Part shown: positions 1 to 7,870 of the stretch, piece after piece
Numbering within the stretch: position 1 is the stretch's first letter
Layout: every line of letters begins with the position of its first letter
DNA from: Accumulibacter sp031732815
GTDB taxonomy: Bacteria > Pseudomonadota > Gammaproteobacteria > Burkholderiales > Rhodocyclaceae
Direction: 5' to 3'
DNA: 11,433 nt
NCBI RefSeq assembly: GCF_031732815.1
Contig: NZ_JAVMKF010000319.1
Coordinates: 1 to 11,433 of the forward strand
The notes under the pieces: model-generated
What the model saw: the letters and a program-made list of their open reading frames with translations, nothing else
Databases searched by the model: none
Told to the model about the DNA's origin: nothing
Position numbers and translations under genes: made by a program

Positions 1-128
1 CGCAAGCGGAAGAGGCGGAATATCCGAAACGCTGGCTGCTCTGGTTCATGGTCAATTTGCCGGCGGCGATCCTCTGGGCGCTGATTGTCGGTATCGCCTT
101 GCTGATCCGCGATCATATGCCGAGCTAA
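1..128 (+). CDS. C-terminal end of a small membrane protein (5' end outside window)
   Basis: A frame open from the left edge (first full codon at position 3) ends in TAA at 126-128 and gives the last 41 residues of a protein. They read as a charged stretch (QAEEAEYPKRW), one hydrophobic segment of about 23 residues (WLLWFMVNLPAAILWALIVG, continuing IALL), and a short polar tail ending RDHMPS. The Trp/Arg-flanked hydrophobic segment is typical of an inner-membrane helix, and the other two frames look non-coding (frame 1 stops early). The family cannot be named from so short a piece. It lies upstream of rkpA on the same strand, separated by about 250 bp, so it is probably the end of a separate transcription unit. 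Confidence 0.6.
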   Translation, partial: QAEEAEYPKRWLLWFMVNLPAAILWALIVGIALLIRDHMPS

Positions 129-146
129 TCGTTCGGACAGACAGCC

Positions 147-207
147 GATGACCGGCCCCAGCCCGGTATCACGGCAAGGCCATGGCACTTTTGCCACACG
201 ATTGGCC
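147..207 (+). terminator. Weak hairpins after the upstream gene, possible terminator
   Basis: Two potential hairpins follow the upstream gene by 18 bp. The first pairs ACCGG (151-155) with CCGGT (163-167), and GAT (147-149) with ATC (168-170) extends the stem past a bulged G150. The second pairs TGGCA (183-187) with TGCCA (192-196) around a CTTT loop, and is nested inside GGCCA (178-182) / TGGCC (203-207). Neither is followed by a T-run, so intrinsic termination is uncertain. The position between two transcription units is the main support. Confidence 0.3.
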
Positions 208-337
208 AATCCTTGAAGTCCGCGGTGCCTCGGCATTCGCGCCGCAATCTTCGCGACCGCCTTTGCGCGTGCGCGGCATTGACAATCTACCGTCAAGGCA
301 ACAAAAGCTTGGCCAAGGTAACTAACTCTCTGGCCAG
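201..337. promoter_or_regulatory. Cluster of three TGGCCA-centred palindromes upstream of rkpA
   Basis: Three perfect palindromes share the core TGGCCA: ATTGGCCAAT at 201-210, CTTGGCCAAG at 308-317 and CTGGCCAG at 330-337. The last two are centred exactly 21 bp apart, about two helical turns, and lie 40-70 bp before the rkpA start. The first is centred 107 bp further upstream. This arrangement would suit a dimeric regulator. No regulator family is recognised, and TGGCCA also occurs several times inside coding regions of the window, so function is inferred only from the clustering. Confidence 0.3.
279..307 (+). promoter_or_regulatory. Possible rkpA promoter (-35 TTGACA)
   Basis: TTGACA at 279-284 matches the sigma-70 type -35 box exactly and sits about 93 bp before the rkpA start. 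At the expected 17-bp spacing the -10 position (302-307) reads CAAAAG, a poor match, though alphaproteobacterial -10 boxes are often weak. The palindrome at 308-317 would then lie directly downstream of the -10 region, a plausible operator position. Confidence 0.25.
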
Positions 338-376
338 GTTCCGTAGTCGTCCTGAGCAAGTCAGGCAGATTTTTTG

Positions 377-3300
377 ATGGTGAAAAAGGCTAACTCCGTT
401 TTGGATGAAGCTGCCGTTATCGGCGTTTCGTGCCAACTGCCGGGCGCCAATTCGGTTAATGCGTATTGGTCGTTGCTGCGCGAGGGGAGGAACTGCGTTC
501 GCCAGCGCCCAACAGGACGCTGGAGCATAGAGCGATTCCTCCGCGCGGGCGATCCCGAGCCGGGATTTGCCTATACATTCGCCGGCGGATATCTCGACGA
601 CCCTTTCGCATTTGATCCGACCCCCTTCGGTATCTCACCTCGCGAATCGCAGCAAATGGATCCGCAGCAGCGCCTGCTGCTCGAGATGACCTGGCACGCG
701 CTTGAGGATGCCGGTATTCCGCCGCTGTCGCTGTCCGGTGCCAATGTTGGCGTCTATGTCGGCGCCTCCATGGTCGACTATCAGAGCGGAGCCTCGCACG
801 ATCCTGCGGTCATGGAGAGCCACTTCATGACCGGCAATTCGTTGTCGATCCTTTCCAACCGCATTTCCTACAGTTTTGACTTTCACGGCCCGAGCTTCAC
901 GCTCGATTCCGCCTGTTCCTCGTCTTTCGTCGCGATCAATCAGGCGATGGAGGCGCTGCGCGACGGGCAGATCGACCTCGCCGTGGTCGGCGGCGTCAAC
1001 CTCTTGCTGTCGCCCGCCCCTTTCATCGGCTTCTCGCAAGCGCGGATGCTTTCGCCGACCGGTCTTTCGCGCCCCTTCTCTCAGGATGCGGACGGCTACG
1101 TGCGATCCGAGGGTGCGGTTGTGTTTGTCCTTCGGCGTCTTGATGACGCCGTTGCCGGCGGCGACCGTATCCGCAGCGTGCTGGTCGGCTCCGCCATCAA
1201 CTCGGATGGCCGCACGACCGGCATTTCCCTGCCATCTCTCGACGGTCAGCGTCGGCTTATTACAGATCTCTATTCGGCGCTTGACCTTGATCCTGATCGC
1301 CTCGCCTTCGTCGAGGCGCACGGAACCGGGACGAAAGTCGGCGATCCGATCGAAGCCAGCGCAATTGGCCTTTCGCTCGGCCAGCACCGCAGCCGCCCTC
1401 TTCCGATCGGCTCGGCGAAATCCAATATCGGTCATCTCGAGGCCGCATCCGGGCTCGCAGGACTCCTCAAATCGACGCTGGCGCTCGAAAAGCGAGTCCT
1501 CCCGCGGTCGCTGTTCCTGGAGTCGCCGAACACATCGATTGATTTCGAGGCTCTCAACCTCGTTCCGAACGCGAACGCGCGCGAGTTGTCGCCAACTGCC
1601 GACGGGCTGCTGATGGCCAGCGTCTGCAACTATGGCTTCGGCGGAACCAATGCCCATGTCGTGCTGCGCGCGCCGAGCAAGACGGAACGCGAAGCTGCCG
1701 GTCGCGCGCGGGCAGTACCTGGCGCCAACGTCTCCGCGCCATCGATGATCGTCCTCACGGCGGCGACCGAGCCGGCCCTGCGGACAAAGGCAGGCGCGCT
1801 GGTGCAGTTGCTGGAAACCGGGGCCGATGTCGCGCAAATCGCGGCCGGGCTGGGCCATCAGAACGAAGCACAGAAATTCCGGCTGGCGGTTCCTCTGGGC
1901 ACTCCGTCCAGGATAACGACACTGCTGGCGGACTATCACCGCGACGGCATCGTCGGGGACGGTGCGGAATTCGGCCAGGCTTCCGGCGACGAGGTCGATG
2001 TCGCGTTCGTTTTCAGCGGTAACGGTTCCCAGTTCGGCGAGATGGGCAAGGCCGCCTATGCCGCGAACGCCGACTTCCGCCGGGAGATCCAGGAAATCGA
2101 CGCGATCTTCCAGCCGTTGTCCGGTTGGTCGCTCGCGGATTCGATTGCGCAAGGGATCCATTCCGACCGTTTGCAAAGCACTTCGGTGAGTCAGCCGTTG
2201 ATCTACGCGATCCAGTCCGCGTTGGCTGCGGTGCTGGGGCGTTACGGCATTCGGCCGGCTGTCGTACTCGGCCACAGTGTCGGCGAGGTCGCCGCCGCCG
2301 AAACATGCGGTGCCCTGACCAGAAAAGAGGCTGTGAACCTCATTTACCTGCGTTCGCGCCACCAGGAGGGCGTGCGTGGCCGGGGCCGCATGCTGGTCGT
2401 CGCGGCAAACGAAGAAACCGTTCGCGCAGAACTCGACAATCTGGATGGCGGTGGTGCGCTTGAAATTGCCGCCACCAACTCTCCGACTTCCACGACGGTA
2501 ACCGGGCCGGCCGACCCGCTCGCGAAATTTTCAAGACATTGCCGCAAGCGCCGGTTGGCGACCGTAGCACTCGATATCGACTATCCGTTCCATTCGTCGA
2601 TTCTGGACCCTCTGCGGGACGAGATGATCGCCGATCTCGCGAGGATCGTCGCGCGCGACGCCGATATTGCCTTCGTTTCCACGGTGACCGGCTCCTCGTT
2701 GCCCGGCAGTGCGCTTCAGGGCGATTACTGGTGGAACAATGTTCGCCGTCCTGTGCAATTCCAGCGAGCGGTCGAAACGGCGGCAGATATGGCCATGCCG
2801 GTTTTCGTCGAAATCGGGCCGCGCGCAATTCTTACCGGCCCCATAGCCGAGGTTTTGCGCACGAAGGGAGGCCAGCACGATGTGCTCGCCAGTCTGAACG
2901 CCAACGACGTGTCCGAGCGCGACCCGGTCATGGCGATTGTCGGCAGGTTGATCGCCCATGGCACGCGCTTCGATCGCGATGCGGTTTGCGGCTCCCGAGG
3001 CCCGAGTTTTGTCGAGCTTCCGCAGTACCCGTTCCAGCACAGCGACTACAACCTGCCGGCGACACACGAAGCGTTGCTGTCGTTTGGCCGCATGTGGCAG
3101 TCCGAACCTCTGCATCCGCTGCTTGGTGCGAAGATGGCGGATGGTTCGCCGGAGTGGCGCAGTCTAATCGATACGGCGCGCGTGCCCTACCTGTCCGACC
3201 ACAGGGTCGATGGCGGCGTCATCGTCCCGGCTGCAGGACTGATCGAGATCGCGCTTGCTGCCGGTCGCGACCTTTTCGCCGGGCAGATGCTCGAACTCGA

Positions 3301-6300
3301 CGAGTTCGATATCTTCAAGGCCTTGGCCATCGCCGATGGCGAGGCCAGGGAAATTTCGACGCGGTACTTCGAAGTAACAGAAACAATCGAAATCTGGTCG
3401 CGCCGTCGTTTTTCAGCCCAGGAATGGGTTCTTCACGCGCGCGGTGTCCTGAGCACCTTCAAACGGGCTCTGGCCGAGGTCCTTCCGCCGCCGATCGCAT
3501 CCGAAAAGGTCTCGGATACCGCTGCCGAAGTCTACGCGGAAGCTGAACGCGCGGGGCTCGAATACGGCCCTCTTTTCCAGCTCGTCACAGCAAGCGAGCG
3601 CGATCCGGTTACAACCGATGCCCAACTTGCTGCCCCTGAGGGCGGCCTTGGCGCGTTCGAGGATCTACACGTCGTTCATCCGGCTTCGCTCGATGCGGCC
3701 TTCCACGGTCTTTTCATTTCGCGACCGCAACTGGACGGGGAGACGAAGGCCCATCTTCCGGTCCGGTTCCGCAAGATTTGCGTCTGGAAGCAAGGAGCGA
3801 CGATCCGCCGCGCGATTACCCTGCTGACGCATGAAACCAACCGCTTCAAAACGGTTGCCATCAGCCTTCTCGACGAGGCCGGTGAACTGGCCGTATCCGT
3901 CGAGGCCGCCGTGCTGCGCGCCCTCTATCTTTCGAAGGCGACGATCGACGACAGAACCTTCCGGGCCGAACCGCTCGACATTTCGCCGGTGATGTTGGGC
4001 AAAATCGTCGATGACGCACTCCCAGAGGCTGCGTTGGAGACCGACTCGGCGCCCGACAGTTGGCTGGTGACGCGTGCGCTGGTTGTTTCCACCGCCTACG
4101 AGAGTTTCAAGGCGTTGCTGTCGGAAACCAGGTTGTCCAGCCTCCCCGCCTTGCGCGAAAGCCCCCGGATAGCTGCCAAGGCACAGGCGTATTTTGATGC
4201 CCTGTTCGATGTCCTCGATCATTTCGGGGCGCTTTCTGGAGATGGTACCGCCCGGACCCTGGTTGCCGAAAACCCGCTTCCGCCCCCCGACACCCTGTTG
4301 GGTACATTGGCGGAGCGCTGTCCCGAAGCCACTCTTGAATTGCGATTGGCGGCGCATGCCGTCGTCCGCGCGAGATCGGTTCTGGAAAGCGGAAACCAGG
4401 TCTCGCTCTCACCCCACATGCTGCGTCGCCTGGAAGTCGATGGCGCCCTGGCGGCGCCGGTGATCTCGGCGATTGCCGAAACGCTGGAGAAGATTGCCGG
4501 CGCGTCCCCGCGTCGTCTGCGGGTGGTTGCGCTTGAACCGTGGAATGCGGCGCTGGACCGAATTTGCAGGCCCTTGATCGATCGCGGTCTGATCGATCTG
4601 ACTTTAGCGACCACCGACCCGTCCTCGATCGAAGATCACCGCGTGCAGCACAGCGGGGGCAATATCGAGTATCTCCTGCTCGCGGAGGGAACGAAAGCAG
4701 CATCGGCCGCACAGCATGATCTGGTGCTGCATGTCGCATCGCGTCCGATCGACTCGACGCAACTGCCGGCGCTCCGAAGCCTGACCGATTTCGTCTCGCC
4801 TTCGGCCGAGGTGTTGGTGGCGGTGCCCGGTTCTGACATCTACCTCGATGCCTTGTGCGGCTGCTGGACCGGCTGGCTGACGCCACTCCCGGGTACGGAG
4901 ACCGGTTCCCTGCGTACGCCGACGGCGGATGCTGTGAAGGCAACGCTTTCCGCGATGGGATTTTCGGAGTTTGAAACAACGTCCGTCTCGTCGCCATCCG
5001 GCGTCATACTGCACGGCCGGATTGCCTCCACAACGGCAACGGCAGACATCGAACCCGTGGTCGCCGTGTTTGGCAATCCGGGAGAAGGTGCAATCGCCAA
5101 GCTGGCCCGTCACCTGACGGCAGAGACCTTTGACTCCGCCAAACCTGCCGCTCTGGCCGACTGGGTTGGCGGGCTGCCGGAAGATATCGTTCCTACCGTT
5201 TTTGTCCCCGTTCCGTCCTGGCCCAGAAATGGCCATGCGATGGAAGCGGTCGAGGAAATTGCGCTCCGGATCGAGGCGATCAAGGCGCTTCTGGAGAGCT
5301 TCGCCGGTTTGGACCGCCCGGTCCGCGTCTACGTGGCGACGCATGACTCCATGACCGAAGGTGGAAACGTCAGCGAGAGCGATGCGGCGCTGTACGGTTT
5401 CGTACGGGTCGCGATCAATGAGTTCCCAGCCGTCGATCTCAGGCTCCTGGACATCGATCTCAGGCTGGTGCCCGAACGCGCCGCACAGTTGTTGGGGCAG
5501 CTTCTCCGTACGCCCGGCCTGGAACGGGAATGGCTGGTGGGGCCCGATGGTTTGCGAGTCAACCGCATTCGGCGTGGCCTCGAAGCCGATCGGCCTCTGC
5601 AGGCCTCGGAGCGGAGCGTGCTGCGTTTCGATCAGCCCGGCCGTCTCGAAAGTTTCCAGTGGGTTCGGGAGGTATTGGCCGAACCCGCCGAAGGAGAGGT
5701 CGAGATATCGGTTTCCGCAGTCGGCCTCAATTTCAGGGACATTCTGGTCGGCCTCGGCATTCTCGACGACGACCTGCTCGGTGCCGGCCTGACCGCGGCC
5801 TCGCTCGGTTTCGAATGCGCCGGCATCGTCACCCGCGCCGGCCCAGGCGTTACCAGCTTGAAGCCAGGCGATCGCGTGATGGGATTTGCACGGGATGCCT
5901 TCACCTCGCACGTGACGGCACCGGCATGGCAATTCATGACCGTCCCGGACGGCATGGCGCTCGAGGCGGCGGCAACGATTCCCGTCGCATTTGCCACGGC
6001 ATGGTTCTCGCTTGTCGAACGGGCGCGCATCCGCGCGGGTCAGACTGTGCTCGTCCATGGCGGCGCAGGCGGCGTGGGCTTGGCGGCAATCCAGATCGCC
6101 AAGCGCGCCGGCGCGAGGGTCCTTGCGACGGCAAGCAGCGAGGAAAGGCGTGCTATCGCCCGTGCAGCGGGTGCCGACCTCGTCTACGATTCGCGCAACG
6201 AGCGGTTCGTCGACGCGATCCGACACGATATCGGCGGCGTCGATATCGTGCTCAATTCGCTCGCGGGCCCGGCGATGGTAGCGAGCTTCAAGCTCGTCAA

Positions 6301-7825
6301 GCCTTTTGGTTCCTTTATCGAACTCGGCAAGCGCGATTATCTCGACAACTCGCAGCTCGCTCTTCGCCCGTTCATCAGGAACATCGCCTATTTCGGCGTC
6401 GATCTCGACGAATTGCTCTCGCATGATCGTCGGATGATCAGCGAGATGATGGCAAACCTGACCGAACTGATGGCCTCCGGCGAGCTGTTTCCTTTGCCTT
6501 ACCAGGCCTACGAGGCCCATGAAATCGGCGATGCCTTCCGATCGATGCAGGCTTCCGAACATGTCGGGAAAATCGTGGTACGCCCGGCGCAGCAGGCGCG
6601 CAGGGATTTCAGCCTCGAAAAGTTCGAGGCCGGCGATGGCGTTTATCTGGTCATCGGCGGCACCGGCGGCCTTGGTTTCGCCACGGCACAATGGCTCGCG
6701 CGGAAAGGCGCAGGTACGGTGGTGCTGGCGTCGCGGCGCGGCACGGTCGAACGGGAACTCGCAGCTTCGGTCGACGCGATGAAAGCCGCCGGCACGAAGG
6801 TCGTGGTCGCCACACTCGACGTCACGGACAAGGCCTCCGTCAAGGATCTCGTCAGGCGGATGTGTGCCGAGCATGGACCGCTACGCGGCATTGTTCATGC
6901 GGCCGTCCAGCTTGATGACGGGATGATTTCCAGCCTTACGCCGGAGCGGCTGCGCGCCGTGCTGCGCCCGAAGGTGAAGGGCGTTCTCAACCTCGAAGCC
7001 GCGGCCGAAGGACAGCCCCTCGACCTGTTCGTCGTCTATTCCTCCGCGACAACGGTAATCGGCAGCCCCGGCCAGGGTGCCTATGTGGCAGCCAATGCAT
7101 TCCTCGAGGCATTTGCCAAACGTCGCCGGGCACAGGGCAAGCCCGCTCTGGCGATCGGATGGGGCGCGATTGCGGACGTCGGCATCATCGCCCGTGACAA
7201 GCAGCTCGGGCAACGGCTGCGCCGCACGACCGGCGTTGTCGGCATCAAGTCTTCGGAAGGCCTCGCTCACCTAGGTCGTCTGCTTGCAATGGGCAATGCA
7301 GCTGGGGCGATCCAGTTCTACACCAATATCGCGCCCGGTGCGGCAGCCGAGAAACTGGCCCTGCTCAACAGCCCCGCCTTCACCGGCCTCGCTCTGACGG
7401 GGCGCGACAAAGGCGGCGAGGAGGGCGAAGACCTTTTCAGCGCCATCAGCGGCAAGCCCAAGGCCGAGGCGCTTGTCGTTGTCACTGAGGCGTTGAGGCG
7501 GGAAGTTTCGCATATCCTGCGCATGCCGGTCGAACAGATCGATGTTGATCGACCGCTCGGCGAACTCGGTCTCGATTCACTGATGGCGCTCGAATTGCAT
7601 TTGAGCATCGAACGCCTCTCAGGACGCGAAGTCCCGATGATCGGTGCCGGCGACCGGCGCCTCACGGACATCGCCAACAATATCCTCAATCAGTTGACGG
7701 AGCACTCAGGCGAGGCTGATACGGATCCGTCGCTGGCGCAATTGGTCACTCTCGTCCAGAAACACACGACTGTTGACCTCTCGTCAGAGGATCTTGAGGC
7801 GTTGCGCGACAAGGTCGGCACCTGA
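377..7825 (+). CDS. rkpA: RkpA-type multidomain fatty acid/polyketide synthase, fully reducing
   Basis: A 2482-residue iterative type I synthase that probably builds a saturated acyl chain for capsule (K-antigen) lipid. Domains (residues from ATG 377): KS about 10-430, Cys180 in DSACSSS, His315 in EAHGTGT, His353 in NIGHLEAASG; AT about 543-895, Ser634 in GHSVGE, His739 in YPFHS, post-AT YPFQHSDY at 884-891; DH about 913-1195, His942 in an HxxxGxxxxP motif, Asp1106 in DAAFH; degenerate methyltransferase-like segment about 1200-1560; structural KR half about 1565-1740; ER about 1755-2070, LNFRD at 1784-1788 and HGGAGGVG at 1894-1901; KR about 2085-2260, GGTGGLG at 2094-2100, Ser2223, Tyr2236, Asn2240, LDD at 2179-2181 (B-type); ACP about 2355-2440, Ser2401 in GLDSL. 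All active sites look intact except the methyltransferase. There is no thioesterase; a 42-residue tail follows the ACP. The start is uncertain: TTG 374, ATG 377 and GTG 380 are consecutive codons with only a weak purine-rich site upstream. rkpG follows 45 bp later. The rkpA name rests on architecture plus the neighbouring rkpG; other fully reducing synthases share the domain order. Confidence 0.9.
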   Translation: MVKKANSVLDEAAVIGVSCQLPGANSVNAYWSLLREGRNCVRQRPTGRWSIERFLRAGDPEPGFAYTFAGGYLDDPFAFDPTPFGISPRESQQMDPQQRLLLEMTWHALEDAGIPPLSLSGANVGVYVGASMVDYQSGASHDPAVMESHFMTGNSLSILSNRISYSFDFHGPSFTLDSACSSSFVAINQAMEALRDGQIDLAVVGGVNLLLSPAPFIGFSQARMLSPTGLSRPFSQDADGYVRSEGAVVFVLRRLDDAVAGGDRIRSVLVGSAINSDGRTTGISLPSLDGQRRLITDLYSALDLDPDRLAFVEAHGTGTKVGDPIEASAIGLSLGQHRSRPLPIGSAKSNIGHLEAASGLAGLLKSTLALEKRVLPRSLFLESPNTSIDFEALNLVPNANARELSPTADGLLMASVCNYGFGGTNAHVVLRAPSKTEREAAGRARAVPGANVSAPSMIVLTAATEPALRTKAGALVQLLETGADVAQIAAGLGHQNEAQKFRLAVPLGTPSRITTLLADYHRDGIVGDGAEFGQASGDEVDVAFVFSGNGSQFGEMGKAAYAANADFRREIQEIDAIFQPLSGWSLADSIAQGIHSDRLQSTSVSQPLIYAIQSALAAVLGRYGIRPAVVLGHSVGEVAAAETCGALTRKEAVNLIYLRSRHQEGVRGRGRMLVVAANEETVRAELDNLDGGGALEIAATNSPTSTTVTGPADPLAKFSRHCRKRRLATVALDIDYPFHSSILDPLRDEMIADLARIVARDADIAFVSTVTGSSLPGSALQGDYWWNNVRRPVQFQRAVETAADMAMPVFVEIGPRAILTGPIAEVLRTKGGQHDVLASLNANDVSERDPVMAIVGRLIAHGTRFDRDAVCGSRGPSFVELPQYPFQHSDYNLPATHEALLSFGRMWQSEPLHPLLGAKMADGSPEWRSLIDTARVPYLSDHRVDGGVIVPAAGLIEIALAAGRDLFAGQMLELDEFDIFKALAIADGEAREISTRYFEVTETIEIWSRRRFSAQEWVLHARGVLSTFKRALAEVLPPPIASEKVSDTAAEVYAEAERAGLEYGPLFQLVTASERDPVTTDAQLAAPEGGLGAFEDLHVVHPASLDAAFHGLFISRPQLDGETKAHLPVRFRKICVWKQGATIRRAITLLTHETNRFKTVAISLLDEAGELAVSVEAAVLRALYLSKATIDDRTFRAEPLDISPVMLGKIVDDALPEAALETDSAPDSWLVTRALVVSTAYESFKALLSETRLSSLPALRESPRIAAKAQAYFDALFDVLDHFGALSGDGTARTLVAENPLPPPDTLLGTLAERCPEATLELRLAAHAVVRARSVLESGNQVSLSPHMLRRLEVDGALAAPVISAIAETLEKIAGASPRRLRVVALEPWNAALDRICRPLIDRGLIDLTLATTDPSSIEDHRVQHSGGNIEYLLLAEGTKAASAAQHDLVLHVASRPIDSTQLPALRSLTDFVSPSAEVLVAVPGSDIYLDALCGCWTGWLTPLPGTETGSLRTPTADAVKATLSAMGFSEFETTSVSSPSGVILHGRIASTTATADIEPVVAVFGNPGEGAIAKLARHLTAETFDSAKPAALADWVGGLPEDIVPTVFVPVPSWPRNGHAMEAVEEIALRIEAIKALLESFAGLDRPVRVYVATHDSMTEGGNVSESDAALYGFVRVAINEFPAVDLRLLDIDLRLVPERAAQLLGQLLRTPGLEREWLVGPDGLRVNRIRRGLEADRPLQASERSVLRFDQPGRLESFQWVREVLAEPAEGEVEISVSAVGLNFRDILVGLGILDDDLLGAGLTAASLGFECAGIVTRAGPGVTSLKPGDRVMGFARDAFTSHVTAPAWQFMTVPDGMALEAAATIPVAFATAWFSLVERARIRAGQTVLVHGGAGGVGLAAIQIAKRAGARVLATASSEERRAIARAAGADLVYDSRNERFVDAIRHDIGGVDIVLNSLAGPAMVASFKLVKPFGSFIELGKRDYLDNSQLALRPFIRNIAYFGVDLDELLSHDRRMISEMMANLTELMASGELFPLPYQAYEAHEIGDAFRSMQASEHVGKIVVRPAQQARRDFSLEKFEAGDGVYLVIGGTGGLGFATAQWLARKGAGTVVLASRRGTVERELAASVDAMKAAGTKVVVATLDVTDKASVKDLVRRMCAEHGPLRGIVHAAVQLDDGMISSLTPERLRAVLRPKVKGVLNLEAAAEGQPLDLFVVYSSATTVIGSPGQGAYVAANAFLEAFAKRRRAQGKPALAIGWGAIADVGIIARDKQLGQRLRRTTGVVGIKSSEGLAHLGRLLAMGNAAGAIQFYTNIAPGAAAEKLALLNSPAFTGLALTGRDKGGEEGEDLFSAISGKPKAEALVVVTEALRREVSHILRMPVEQIDVDRPLGELGLDSLMALELHLSIERLSGREVPMIGAGDRRLTDIANNILNQLTEHSGEADTDPSLAQLVTLVQKHTTVDLSSEDLEALRDKVGT

Positions 7826-7870
7826 GACTATTCTGGTCCCCGCATTTCGCGGCCGACCATGGGGTAAACG

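Noticed and set aside
371..375. T-run just before the rkpA start as a terminator tail
   Set aside because: No GC-rich stem precedes it closely, and it directly abuts the start codons of rkpA.
635..2362. Long minus-strand open frame (575 codons) opposite the KS and AT domains
   Set aside because: It is antisense to intact KS and AT active sites, and its composition is that of a shadow frame.
4604..6874. Very long minus-strand open frame (756 codons) opposite rkpA
   Set aside because: It lies wholly antisense to the ER/KR region of RkpA, whose motifs are unambiguous. It has Arg/Asp/Gly-heavy composition typical of antisense frames in GC-rich DNA and shows no recognisable motif.
7859..7867. 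Two-codon mini-ORF (ATG GGG TAA) just before the rkpG start
   Set aside because: It is too short to weigh against chance; the GGGG is more simply part of a ribosome site.
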